From Pseudomonas alkylphenolica (GTDB lineage: Bacteria > Pseudomonadota > Gammaproteobacteria > Pseudomonadales > Pseudomonadaceae): DNA of 64,000 bases. The position numbers and the translations under genes were made by a program. Location: the NCBI RefSeq assembly GCF_004025535.1, contig NZ_QJRG01000034.1, forward strand, positions 1 through 64,000, in the 5' to 3' direction. Shown piece after piece: positions 29,199-37,553 of this stretch. The notes below the pieces were generated by a model, which did not search any database, was not told the origin of the DNA, and saw nothing but the letters and a program-made list of their open reading frames with translations. Position 1 is the stretch's first letter. Each line of letters starts with the position of its first letter.

Positions 29199-29465
29199 TG
29201 CAAGAAACTGCGGGGGGGGGGACGGCTTTCACGAGTATTCTGCTGCTTCCCCCCAACACGCTCCTCCTCGGGCAATTCATGGCAGATTGAACGATCATGT
29301 AAATAGGACAAGCTAGATGAATCGGCTAATTCGCTCCCTGTTAACGTTAGGGACGTGGCTTTTTGGCGATAAGCGATCAGAGTATGAAAACAGCGAGAAA
29401 AATCCTTCATAGATGCTGCCAACAAGCTTCAGAATTACTATGTAACCGACAGAGGAGCCGTTTTC

Positions 29466-29717
29466 ATGGATCCCTCAGTTGTCCATGAGATGGTCATGTC
29501 CCAAATCACTGAGCAGCAGAAACCACTAGATGTCTCCACCAGTGAGCCAATCCAGCCCCTCTCCTGCTCATTCACTGACTGCATTCAGGTCATAGCCTGG
29601 CGCCGCTTGAGGTCTCAAGCTGCAATAAGATATGTGTGCCTGCAAAGCCTTGATGTGTCTAAAGAGTCCGGGGCGATTCATTATCTTCATGAGATGAAAA
29701 TGCGCGCTCGGCCCTGA
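29466..29717 (+). CDS. Unknown 83-aa protein
   Basis: 83 residues, ATG preceded by GAGGAG. Contains two or three cysteines and the segment CIQVIAWRRLRSQAAIRYVC; no recognised domain. The 267 bp before it carry a nine-G run and GACGGCTTTCACGAG (29219-29235), possibly a decayed copy of the hairpin element. Confidence 0.45.
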   Translation: MDPSVVHEMVMSQITEQQKPLDVSTSEPIQPLSCSFTDCIQVIAWRRLRSQAAIRYVCLQSLDVSKESGAIHYLHEMKMRARP

Positions 29718-29930
29718 ATCTAATAATTTCCGCAAAATTATGCTCTCTCATCATTTCCCACACAGCGCTTTTCCGTGAAATACAAACTTACACGGATTAT
29801 TTCGAGCAAGACTTTAGCGCTGCGCAAAGTATTTTTCAGGCAGATTTATTTTTTAACCCACCACTCAAGTTTCGAATTTCGCCTCCGTTTAAATAGTCAT
29901 GCGACTTATTTTCTGAGGAATATCGAGACC

Positions 29931-30203
29931 ATGAGTACAAAGCTGCCCCCGAACAGATTCTTCACGCTCAAGTATGATTCCCTGAAGAGTGACTCGCGCG
30001 AGTTCAGGCTTGCCATCTTCACTTGGCCAGGCACTTCAGAGGGGGCGGTCATAGACGATGACAACAGTTACGCAGTTCTCCTGGATACAGAATCCAACGG
30101 CGAAATTTCAATCAAAATCGATGAATGGCGCTTTAGGTTCACGCCTCAGCAGGTGACGGCGCTAGCCTCAGTACTCACCGAGCTATCAAGAGATGAAGGA
30201 TGA
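29931..30203 (+). CDS. Unknown 90-aa protein, paralogue of the 49536 gene
   Basis: 90 residues from the ATG at 29931 (MSTKLPPNRFFTL), with GAGGAA upstream. Beta-rich composition. The start resembles the protein at 49536-49805 (MTQKMPPSKFLTS), and both continue with an F-x-L-x-I-F pattern and end with a helix, so they are diverged copies about 20 kb apart in the same island. The upstream 210 bp are AT-rich and probably hold its promoter. Function unknown. Confidence 0.55.
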   Translation: MSTKLPPNRFFTLKYDSLKSDSREFRLAIFTWPGTSEGAVIDDDNSYAVLLDTESNGEISIKIDEWRFRFTPQQVTALASVLTELSRDEG

Positions 30204-30349
30204 ATTCCGCTTTCTCTTGGCGGGAATGGCACCGTGAGGCAACAGATCTTCATCCCAGACAGGTGAGCTTCTGAAAAAATTTCCGATCGGGCTCAAGGTT
30301 TCTCAAAATGAACCGTTTGTCATACCTATGACATCTTGAGAAACCAGTT

Positions 30350-30700
30350 TTGAACCTACCAACGATCGCATTTGCACGCGGCCTGAAAGGCGCCGTCTCG
30401 TTTGCCGAGACCATCCAGGGTCATCGTCAACGCAGGGCGTGGGAGCGTTTAGTCAGCTACATCGAGTCCTCTGACTCCCTTTCGGGCTTTGACAGGGATG
30501 CGGCCTTCGCTGAGGGCTATGCGCAAGCGCTCGTCGACGGGGAGCAGATCGAAATTTCCACAGAGCGTGACTTACTGATCATTTCAATCGTTGACGAGTG
30601 GCGGCGGCATTTCATCCGCTCAGATGTTTCGTCTCCACTTTTAGCACTCCCCTCCTCCAAGGACATTCATGACTTCCAAATTTCAGCGCTACGCGGATGA
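30350..30700 (+). CDS. Unknown 116-aa protein (TTG start)
   Basis: 116 residues with a probable TTG start at 30350 and a weak GAGAAACC upstream. Sequence is acidic and helical (AFAEGYAQALVDGEQIEIS). It overlaps the next gene by 32 bp, so the two are likely co-translated. No recognised family. Confidence 0.5.
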   Translation: MNLPTIAFARGLKGAVSFAETIQGHRQRRAWERLVSYIESSDSLSGFDRDAAFAEGYAQALVDGEQIEISTERDLLIISIVDEWRRHFIRSDVSSPLLALPSSKDIHDFQISALRG

Positions 30701-31268
30701 CGAAATTTCAGATCCAAGCCTGCGAATGCCTCGTCAAATTTTGGCAACCAGCACCAACCAATATCCGATTGATATCTTGGTTTCTAGTTGGGAAAAACAC
30801 CTGGTCGAGCCATCTGCTGCTCAAGAGAAGTATCCTTGGGCTTCGGGGTTTGCAATGGGCATTCCTATTCCGTCTTGGCATCGGTCAGTGGTGTGGAATG
30901 TAGGTCAGAAGTCTCGGTTCATTGTTTCGGTGTGGTCGGGGGCGGATCTCGGGAGCTATATGACGAATGAGTGGTGCGGCTCGGGTGGGGGGCGAGCAAC
31001 TGCGGAGAACAGCGATATTTTGATCGATGGCTTGCAGCGGTTGCATAGCCTAGAGGAGTACCTTCTTGATCGCTTGGCAGTCCCAGATGCTCAAGGGCAA
31101 CCTAGGGTTTGGTCTGAGATTGGCAACGGCGAACGCAAGCGGTTCTTGTCGACAGTCTTTACGCACGCACATGTATCGTCTGATGACGAAGTGTTGTTGC
31201 GAAAAACTTATGATCTTTACGCCATGGGTGTAGCTTCTCGTACGAACGATCAGCGCGCGGTTCGATAA
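30669..31268 (+). CDS. Unknown 199-aa protein
   Basis: 199 residues, ATG with AAGGA six bases upstream, inside the end of the preceding gene. Tryptophan-rich central part (SWEKHLVEPS, YPWASGFAMGIPIPSWHRSVVWNVG) followed by a helical end; a compact soluble protein is likely. Not recognised. Together with the 116-aa gene it forms a two-gene unit that ends 18 bp before copy B of the hairpin element, as expected for a cargo cassette. Confidence 0.6.
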   Translation: MTSKFQRYADDEISDPSLRMPRQILATSTNQYPIDILVSSWEKHLVEPSAAQEKYPWASGFAMGIPIPSWHRSVVWNVGQKSRFIVSVWSGADLGSYMTNEWCGSGGGRATAENSDILIDGLQRLHSLEEYLLDRLAVPDAQGQPRVWSEIGNGERKRFLSTVFTHAHVSSDDEVLLRKTYDLYAMGVASRTNDQRAVR

Positions 31269-31286
31269 CCGTTAGATCCTATTTTT

Positions 31287-31404
31287 GGGGCATGCCCCTC
31301 TGGGGATGGCTGTCGTAAACCAAGCCCCGTTTATCGACGGGTCTTGGCCCTGCGGGCTTCCATCCTCAAGCCTTCGACCTTCCTGGTCTGCGCGCTCCGC
31401 TTGC
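31287..31404 (+). repeat. Dispersed hairpin element, copy B
   Basis: Starts with the 12-bp palindrome GGGGCATGCCCC. First hairpin CCCC-TCT-GGGG, then GGCTGTCGTAAACCA, second hairpin GCCC-TGC-GGGC, TTCCATCCTCA, an extra insertion of about 15 nt, then TGCGCGCTCCGCTTGC. Confidence 0.8.
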
Positions 31405-31489
31405 ATAATGACAGGGCTCGCTTCCCAGCTTGGACATTGGCGGCTGCTCCCACATACTGATCCCATCCAGTCAAAGATGAGGCTAGGTC

Positions 31490-31681
31490 ATGGCGTGGTC
31501 ATTTTGGAAGGACAAACGTCCTGAATGGGTTCAGGCGGAAGAGCGAGCGTTCATCAAAGCTGCGAACCGCCTGAAGACACTGCAAGTGACACCACGAGGC
31601 GGCATGCGGATTGATCCCGAGGAGATCAGGGATCAGATCCTTGAAGCCCGAGAGTTATACAAAGACCTGGTTCAAAAATAA
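31490..31681 (+). CDS. Unknown 63-aa protein
   Basis: 63 residues, ATG with GAGG upstream. Helical and charged (WVQAEERAFIKAANRLKTLQ, then IDPEEIRDQILEARELYKDL). No recognised domain; could be an antitoxin- or adaptor-like small protein but nothing shows this. Directly follows copy B of the hairpin element. Confidence 0.55.
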   Translation: MAWSFWKDKRPEWVQAEERAFIKAANRLKTLQVTPRGGMRIDPEEIRDQILEARELYKDLVQK

Positions 31682-31768
31682 CGGTAGCGAGCACCCAACC
31701 TGCTTGCAGCCCCAGCCCTTTAGCATCCTTTCAGAACTACAAAATAAAGGTGTCCTACGAAGCTCGAC

Positions 31769-31978
31769 TTACTGGCACCACGGGCCCCATGTCGGTGGGT
31801 TTTCAACGATATCAATTGATGTGCTGAGCTCATCCTGCATGCGCTCGAAGACCCTGCTCAGAGTCGGATGGGCATTTGACTCTCTCAATGTCTTCACCAA
31901 TTGCAGTAGTTCCCTCCCCTGCGCCAAGGGCATTTGGATGTCGCAATAGACTGTGTCGTCATCGTCTGTCTTACCCAT
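31769..31978 (-). CDS. Unknown 69-aa protein
   Basis: 69 residues from the ATG at 31978, which has GGAGAGG upstream; the longer open frame upstream reads through the hairpin element and is not supported. Starts MGKTDDDDTVYCDIQMPLAQG, followed by a helix. Copy C of the hairpin element lies 30 bp upstream of this gene. Not recognised. Confidence 0.5.
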   Translation of the reverse strand: MGKTDDDDTVYCDIQMPLAQGRELLQLVKTLRESNAHPTLSRVFERMQDELSTSIDIVENPPTWGPWCQ

Positions 31979-32007
31979 CTGCCTCTCCACGTAAATTGTG
32001 GTTGTTG

Positions 32008-32094
32008 CGTGCCCTTCGGGAGCGGCTGTCGTGAACCGTGTCAAAGTTTCGGCCCTACGCGGTTTCATCCTCGTGCCTGGGCGCTCCGTTTGCA
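32008..32094 (+). repeat. Dispersed hairpin element, copy C
   Basis: First hairpin CCC-TTC-GGG, GGCTGTCGTGAACC, shortened centre, degenerate second hairpin GCCC-TAC-GCGG, TTTCATCCTC, then GGCGCTCCGTTTGC. Same orientation as the other copies although the adjacent genes are on the minus strand. Confidence 0.75.
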
Positions 32095-32192
32095 TGCGAG
32101 CGCATAAAGCAACGGGTGAACTTAGCTTTGTCATGGATGAGGAAGCGACGCTAGATGCTTCCCTCCTCCCCCACTGACTCGTGAATCGATAT

Positions 32193-32720
32193 TCAGGTGG
32201 TAAAGCCGTACCACTGATTGCGCAACGTGTAACGCAGCCAGGTGTTTTCCTTAGCATGCACCCAATACCCGACCCACTGGTTATCGAGGTCAAACTGATT
32301 CCAATGGTTCGCCTTTGCCGAGATCAGCACCCCATTGAACTCGGCATTGACGTCGTACATCAGCACAACACGGTCGTTTGCTCGGGCGGTGAACCCATCT
32401 TGCACAAGGTCGAGACTCCATAGATACAATCCTTCAATGTTGGACGATACGTTCGGGTTCAACGAACTGCTGACCTTGGGATTAAGACGTGACGACACCC
32501 TAGGATTGAGGCTTGAGGCAACCTTGTAGTTAAGACTCGTAGCGATCAGCGGGTTGTTGCTAGTAGCAACATGAGGATTCAGGCTGGTGGCCACGAACGG
32601 GTTTTTGCTCGTCGCTACGTTGGGATTCAGCGACGTAGCCACCGTAGGGTTCAGCGAGGTTGATATGAACGGATTTTTCGAAGTGGAGATGGATGGATTT
32701 CGACTTGATGGAACCTTCAC
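32193..32720 (-). CDS. Octapeptide-repeat protein with aromatic C-terminal domain
   Basis: 175 residues from a GTG at 32720 with a strong AAAGGAG seven bases upstream. Residues 5-94 consist of eleven eight-residue repeats, consensus SLNPxVAT, with Asn at 8, 16, 24 and so on up to 88 and Pro after nearly all (Tyr at 65). Such short exact periodicity predicts a beta-solenoid or rod. Residues 95-175 form a compact Trp/Tyr-rich domain (LYLWSLDL, YWVHAKENTWLRY, NQWYGF). No signal peptide. I do not recognise the family; a sensor or fibre role in phage defence or competition is only speculation. Confidence 0.8.
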   Translation of the reverse strand: MKVPSSRNPSISTSKNPFISTSLNPTVATSLNPNVATSKNPFVATSLNPHVATSNNPLIATSLNYKVASSLNPRVSSRLNPKVSSSLNPNVSSNIEGLYLWSLDLVQDGFTARANDRVVLMYDVNAEFNGVLISAKANHWNQFDLDNQWVGYWVHAKENTWLRYTLRNQWYGFTT

Positions 32721-32965
32721 TGGTTGCTCCTTTCGCTCTAATTGGCCGCAGACTGCATTTAGTCCGCCTCCTTGCTTCTTAGAAAATAGACGGCCTGACG
32801 TTGTCTATCCAGCCGTCTAGATACGGGCATAACACCCCGGTACCACGCACGAAAATTAATAGATGACTAACTTTATCGCCAGGCCATCCGCATTGACGTG
32901 ACGAATATTGCTGCCGGTGCTCCCCAGCTCAAGCGCTCCTGAACGAAGCATTATCTATCACCTAT

Positions 32966-32988
32966 AAAAAAGGGCCCCGCAGGGCCCT
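32966..32988 (-). terminator. Rho-independent terminator of the MvaT-like gene
   Basis: On the minus strand AGGGCCC-TGCG-GGGCCCT is followed by TTTTTTATAGG: a 7-bp GC stem with a T-run, 20 bp after the stop of the MvaT-like gene. Confidence 0.85.
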
Positions 32989-33008
32989 CCATTTGTACTC
33001 AACAGATT

Positions 33009-33377
33009 TTACTGGGCCAGCCAGCTCTCGACTGTGTCGGAACCGTACTCGGCTTTCCATTCTTTCAGGATTTTATGGTTGCCGCCTTTCGTCTCGACGA
33101 CTTCACCTGAGTGAGGGTTCTTGTAAACCTTGACGGCGCGAGCCTTGCGAACGCCCTTGGTCTCAGTGTCCGGAGGAGCACGGCGACTAGAAGACTGTGG
33201 GTCTAGAATCGCCACGATGTTGCGCAGGCTGTAGCCATACTCGCCCAAGAGATCGCGGAGCTTCTTTTCGAACTCGATCTCGCGCTTCAGCCCATCATCG
33301 TTTTTCAGTGTTTCAAGCTCTGCCAATTGGGCAGCAAGCTGCTGTTCAAGCGCGCGGAATTCAGCGAGACGGGACAT
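33009..33377 (-). CDS. MvaT/MvaU-family H-NS-like silencer
   Basis: 122 residues from the ATG at 33377 (MSRLAEFRALEQQLAAQLAE). The N-terminal coiled coil (1-60) for dimerisation is followed by a linker (about 68-85) and the MvaT C-terminal DNA-binding domain (VKVYKNPHSGEVVETKGGNH, then LKEWKAEYGSDTVESW). Pseudomonas MvaT-type proteins bind AT-rich DNA and silence acquired genes. An island-borne copy could silence its own cargo or interfere with the host MvaT/MvaU. It is last in the minus-strand run from the STAND gene, with its own terminator. Confidence 0.9.
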   Translation of the reverse strand: MSRLAEFRALEQQLAAQLAELETLKNDDGLKREIEFEKKLRDLLGEYGYSLRNIVAILDPQSSSRRAPPDTETKGVRKARAVKVYKNPHSGEVVETKGGNHKILKEWKAEYGSDTVESWLAQ

Positions 33378-33453
33378 GTAAGACCTCAGATAGTTAGTTA
33401 TAGCAGTATAGTCAGGGCCATCTAAGGTACACAATCGAAGGTGCGCCCGATGC

Positions 33454-33855
33454 TTAACGCTGACGCGCTCGCCTAGCAGCCCTGTGTGCATCGAGGTGCT
33501 GCATTTCAGCCTGCCATTCAGTCAGGAATTTTTCCCAGTCGTGGGCATATGGGCCATCGATCACGCGCGTCGAGCCGATGCTCGCTTGTAGAAAACGCTC
33601 ACGCCACGGCTGTGGAATACTGGCCTCGTCAACAATGTTGATACTGGAACTGTGGCGCTCAATCAGGACTGCTTTGCGGGCAGCATCGATATCGAGGCCT
33701 GGATGACTTCGGTTTAAGTCGACGCGCTCTTGGTCTTCAATGTTGTCTAGGACATCCAGAATCGCAGCAGCCTTCGGATCGCCAGGCATCAGGTGCGACA
33801 GTGTCCAGAGCGCTTTGCGCCTGACAGACTCACGCGTACGAAGATCATCAGCCAT
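33454..33855 (-). CDS. Unknown 133-aa protein in the Mrr-STAND operon
   Basis: 133 residues. Its ATG overlaps the end of the exoribonuclease gene by 8 bp, so it is co-translated. Sequence is helical (RKALWTLSHLMPGDPKAAAIL) and ends in an Arg-rich tail. No recognised motif. Linked to the upstream nuclease genes by overlap and strand. Confidence 0.65.
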   Translation of the reverse strand: MADDLRTRESVRRKALWTLSHLMPGDPKAAAILDVLDNIEDQERVDLNRSHPGLDIDAARKAVLIERHSSSINIVDEASIPQPWRERFLQASIGSTRVIDGPYAHDWEKFLTEWQAEMQHLDAHRAARRARQR

Positions 33856-34351
33856 GTTCAGTGACTCGATTTGAACCGGCAGTTAGTCGACGATAAAGGT
33901 CGGTTAAGAGGCGAGCATCCAGCAGCGCGTGATGTGGAAGTTCGGGGAGAGTCACGTTGCCGATATCATCCGCTTCGAGATGCCTGAATAGCAGGATCAG
34001 GTTGGTTGGACGATTGGCAACGTTAGCTGGCCAACGATGATTTACGTAGGCCAATTGGCAGAAGAGATCCCAGTCCCAATCCGGAGCATCCGAGCAAATC
34101 TCGAGCGGGCCTTCAAGGTTGCTTAGGAAGGCGAGCAGGGATACTTGAGCTTCGGCCAAGGGCTGCCCACATGCAGGCATGTCGAGCTGAGGCAGCACGT
34201 TCTGGATCACGAAATCGCTGCAGTCTGCCACTAGGTAGGTGTCTGTGAGTTCAACGTAGTATTCATGGCCGGCTTCGGACACCAGTGCCAGCGAGATCAG
34301 CTTCGTATCTCGGTTGAGCTGGGTGAACTCACAGTCCAGAAATAGCTTCAT
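33848..34351 (-). CDS. DEDD-family 3'-5' exoribonuclease (Rv2179c-like)
   Basis: 167 residues. Acidic residues of the DEDDh superfamily are visible: FLDCEFT at 4-10 (D6, E8), a middle Asp in SDAPDWDWDLF, and HHALLDARLL near 140-150 with the His and last Asp. This is the compact Rv2179c-like exoribonuclease type. It starts 36 bp after the STAND gene stop and overlaps the next gene, so it is probably part of a defence operon in which it could degrade RNA or act on cleaved nucleic acid. The role is inferred from context. Confidence 0.75.
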   Translation of the reverse strand: MKLFLDCEFTQLNRDTKLISLALVSEAGHEYYVELTDTYLVADCSDFVIQNVLPQLDMPACGQPLAEAQVSLLAFLSNLEGPLEICSDAPDWDWDLFCQLAYVNHRWPANVANRPTNLILLFRHLEADDIGNVTLPELPHHALLDARLLTDLYRRLTAGSNRVTEHG

Positions 34352-34387
34352 TCTCTCCTCCGTTGCCTTTACCCTTATTCACTTAGT

Positions 34388-36652
34388 TTAGAGATCGACA
34401 TCGTCAAAGATATTTCGCACTCCACCTGTTACAGAGGGGCGAATGAAATCGCTGCGTCCGACTGCAGGTTCTTCGCCCCGCTCCTGCGACACCTCACTCA
34501 CCCAATCGTCAACTCGACGCCGTTGGGTATCAACCACATCCTCGATACCAGGCCATTCCGGAAAGACCGCGTAAATACCCTCTAGCTCATAAATAAAATC
34601 AGAAAAGTGGTTATCAGGATCGTTTTCGTAGCAATACGATTCCTGCAGGGATTTGCGAACTCTATCCAGGACAGGCAGCACATGTTTCTGTACATCGCTG
34701 TAGAAGTCTTCACGCTCGTGGCTAGTGAAGAACTCATGCATCTCGTTATCGTAGATGTGCCCGAGCTCATCATGAACAAAGACAAAGTTCCGGATCTTGG
34801 TGGAAATCGCTTCTCTCGCTGACTCAGGTAAAAGCCCTTGCCGTAGCAGACGGAGAGCTAGATCAGACGACCTCGTGAACAGATTTATCGCGAAGTCACG
34901 AACCAAGCTGGAGTGCAGCTTTCCATCAGTTTTCGAGTAGATGTCTAAGAACACGTCATTTGTCCTGCGCTGCAGAAAAGAATACAGCCTTCCCCGCCTC
35001 GTGAGCTCCATGTCGCCCTCGCCAGCAACGTATTCGCAGCACCGGTTCGCGATTTCTGCGAACATGCTTGAAGGCAAAATCGTAGCGTTCTGAACGCCTG
35101 CGTAGCCGCATGTCACCAGCTCCATCAACCGCTCAATCGGTGTTCCATTCACAAAAATCTGCAGATGCTCAGGACTCTGGGCGAGTATCAACGCAAAAGC
35201 ATCCCCAATCGTAGGATGCTTATATCGCCAGAAACGTCCATCAGCCGTATCTGCCATCTGAAGAAAACTACCCCGGAGGCTCTCCAGTGCTCGGATACAC
35301 CCGGCCTGGCTACCGCCCAACCTTTCAATTGTCTGGATCTCGCCGCTAGACAGACTCACCGGGCTTTCGATTGCTCCATGCTTCATGTAGAGAAGAGCAA
35401 GTGCGGCCTGGCTCTCGTCATCCATGCCCTGCATCGTCTCGACGAGCCATCGCTCCTGCTTCGAGACAAATTCGTCGATATTTTTCTGGTCAATCTTTAG
35501 CGCTTTGGTGAATTCAACGCTCCCCAAGCGCCGAGCAGTCTCGGGAGCGAACCGACTGTGAGCTGCCACTGCAGGAAGAAACTCCTTCAAGACCGTCCGA
35601 ACCCGCTGTGGTTGGTTTCCAAGCTTCACATGGTTGTAGAGGATTTCTGACTTTTCCTGGGAGGTCAGCTCTTTCACGTCGATGACAACCTGGCTCTCTT
35701 CCATCAGAGGAAATGCTGTTTTCTTGAGGTCACGCCGTGCGCTGTTGTAAATGTAGTCACGGCTGGTCAGAACTATCCGATGCCCACCTCGGATCATAGT
35801 CGTGAGAGCGGGAAGAATCCGGTTCCACTCCATCACCAAGTCTGCTTCGTACTGCATCGCCCCGAAGGCGTCATCAACCCATACGAACTGCGATGCTTCT
35901 TCAGTATTCCAGTGATCTCTTATCTGCTCAGGCCTCTCCAGCTTCAATACCAGGCTTCCCCATTTGTCCATCGCACACATGGCCATGAGTGAGGCAATCG
36001 TTGTCTTACCTGCTGCGGGTTCTCCAACTAAAAGAACAAAGCCATGCTGCTGAAGGGCTTGAAGCGCTTTGCGATAGGTGCCCGTCACCACGAGCTTTGA
36101 AAGGTCGGGAAGCTCCGTCAGCAACGCCTTCGTCTGCTTGTACCGTCTCTCATCCAGAATCTGGCTAAGGTCGCCAAGACCGTAGAGTCGGGGCACGTTC
36201 ATACGCAGATCACTGTTCAGCTGGATCTTCTCGCAGATCCAGGTAGAGCCCAGCAAAAGCACGTGCTTGGCCCCAGCATCCTCAAACGCCAACCGTATTT
36301 TCAGATTGCTATCTCCTGTCCAGCTTGCGTTTGTCATCAGGACATAGGCATCACACTTTCCTTTGGCGACGAGTCGGCGCACCTTTTCAAGCTCACCGGT
36401 CACATCAGATAGAGTGAGATTGTGATCACGGCGCGATGTGAACTTGCACTGGATGACGAATTCGCCTGCATACACTTCGTTTGGCTGAGGAGACCACGTT
36501 CCCTTGAATCCACCATCGCGGCCTCCGTCATTTCCTTCAAGGAACGTCTCGACTGTTTGGCCCAAAACTGTTGAGGTTACCGCCATGCACAGTTGCTGAA
36601 AACTATGCCAACCTAAGAGATGAAGGTCGTATTTTGGGGGCGTCATGGGCAT
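34388..36652 (-). CDS. Mrr-like nuclease fused to a STAND NTPase (putative anti-phage effector)
   Basis: 754 residues from the ATG at 36652 (AAGGA just upstream); an ATG six bases further in is possible. Residues 1-140 form a restriction-endonuclease-like domain with D46 (GGRDGGF) and Q68-x-K70 (FVIQCKF), the Mrr-type catalytic set. A STAND-type P-loop module follows: Walker A GEPAAGKTT (210-218), Walker B FVWVDDAFG (256-264) and a sensor-like LTSRDYI. The C-terminal about 350 residues are helical and probably sense a trigger. Nuclease-STAND fusions include Avs-type antiviral proteins. Start of a minus-strand run with an exoribonuclease, a 133-aa protein and an MvaT-like protein. Confidence 0.8.
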   Translation of the reverse strand: MPMTPPKYDLHLLGWHSFQQLCMAVTSTVLGQTVETFLEGNDGGRDGGFKGTWSPQPNEVYAGEFVIQCKFTSRRDHNLTLSDVTGELEKVRRLVAKGKCDAYVLMTNASWTGDSNLKIRLAFEDAGAKHVLLLGSTWICEKIQLNSDLRMNVPRLYGLGDLSQILDERRYKQTKALLTELPDLSKLVVTGTYRKALQALQQHGFVLLVGEPAAGKTTIASLMAMCAMDKWGSLVLKLERPEQIRDHWNTEEASQFVWVDDAFGAMQYEADLVMEWNRILPALTTMIRGGHRIVLTSRDYIYNSARRDLKKTAFPLMEESQVVIDVKELTSQEKSEILYNHVKLGNQPQRVRTVLKEFLPAVAAHSRFAPETARRLGSVEFTKALKIDQKNIDEFVSKQERWLVETMQGMDDESQAALALLYMKHGAIESPVSLSSGEIQTIERLGGSQAGCIRALESLRGSFLQMADTADGRFWRYKHPTIGDAFALILAQSPEHLQIFVNGTPIERLMELVTCGYAGVQNATILPSSMFAEIANRCCEYVAGEGDMELTRRGRLYSFLQRRTNDVFLDIYSKTDGKLHSSLVRDFAINLFTRSSDLALRLLRQGLLPESAREAISTKIRNFVFVHDELGHIYDNEMHEFFTSHEREDFYSDVQKHVLPVLDRVRKSLQESYCYENDPDNHFSDFIYELEGIYAVFPEWPGIEDVVDTQRRRVDDWVSEVSQERGEEPAVGRSDFIRPSVTGGVRNIFDDVDL

Positions 36653-36783
36653 TCGATCCTTGCAGCAAAATCTAGAGGTCGGACAGAAAGCCATCATAGC
36701 GGAACTGCAATAATGCCGGGGCTGCGGTAGCAGAAACGCACTCACTCACCTACGGGCGAGATTGAATTGGAGGATATTTGGTT

Positions 36784-36907
36784 TATTAGACAGGTCAGGC
36801 TGATCCGCCATGGAGAAATCGCTGCCAACGCCGGCGAATCCAGCCTGAATCACGTGACAATTCCTCTTACGCCAAAAGGGGTTGAGCAACGACACGCTGG
36901 CAAAAGA
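36784..36907 (+). pseudogene. Histidine-phosphatase remnant (5' fragment)
   Basis: The frame reads VRLIRHGEIAANAGE, then LNHVTIPLTPKGVEQ, and closes at TGA after about 40 codons. It matches residues 4-42 of the intact histidine phosphatase at 46052 (VRLIRHGESAANAGE, IPLTMTGVEQ), with nucleotide similarity over about 110 bp. The start codon and the rest of the gene are gone; the copy runs into the next gene. Confidence 0.75.
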
Positions 36908-37325
36908 GCTGAGTGAATTCGCAATGGAAGAAACCACCAAGGTGACCCATCCCCGGCCTAGGACTTGCGACTACGTGGTTTTGAAAGGGCTCAAACATGG
37001 CGCCGAGTTTATTGGCATCCTCGAGGCGAAACACTCCGAGACCTCCCCGAAAAGACTCGACCTGCAGTGCTTTCTCAATGAGCGTGGGCTGCCCACTGGG
37101 ATGCCCTTCCCCCTCAATTTCTTCTCTGATTTCGAAGGCAACATGATCGAAGAAGCCTTGACGGCTGTCGGCAAGAACCATGTTGCCCTCATCGAGGAAG
37201 TCACTGACCTCGAGGCAGTCGAGCTTTCGTCCATCTCGGACAAGACTGATCTCCTTCACTTCGCCCTGCAGTACAGCGAATGCTTCAAGCTTAAAGAGGA
37301 TCTGATTACGCTCCTAAAGGTGTAA
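36882..37325 (+). CDS. Unknown 147-aa protein, possibly 5'-truncated
   Basis: 147 codons from a TTG at 36882 that lies within the histidine-phosphatase remnant in another frame; an internal ATG at 36924 (MEETTKVTHP) gives 133 residues. Ribosome sites are poor for both, so the original start may have been lost when the remnant joined. The protein is mixed alpha/beta with FPLNFFSDFEGNMIEEALTA; no recognised motif. Confidence 0.45.
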   Translation: MSNDTLAKELSEFAMEETTKVTHPRPRTCDYVVLKGLKHGAEFIGILEAKHSETSPKRLDLQCFLNERGLPTGMPFPLNFFSDFEGNMIEEALTAVGKNHVALIEEVTDLEAVELSSISDKTDLLHFALQYSECFKLKEDLITLLKV

Positions 37326-37553
37326 CCTCTCAGCGCAAGGTGAGCCACCCAGATCCAACCGTGGTGGCTTACCTTTCTATGGTCAGAAATCCGCGCCCTT
37401 AGCTTCTATGATTACCTTCCGATGGTGCTTTCGACGACCCTGGCGACGATTGTAGAAGAAAATTCACCTCAGTAAGGCTGTGGACAGGGTTTAGCCGAAC
37501 AGTGTTCGCCTGCAAACTGTCGCCAATCGTTACAGCATGGTGAGTGGAAGAAT

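Noticed and set aside
32440..32720. 24-bp periodic DNA that could suggest a CRISPR array
   Set aside because: It is the coding repeat of the octapeptide protein; units are contiguous, without unique spacers, and no cas genes are present.
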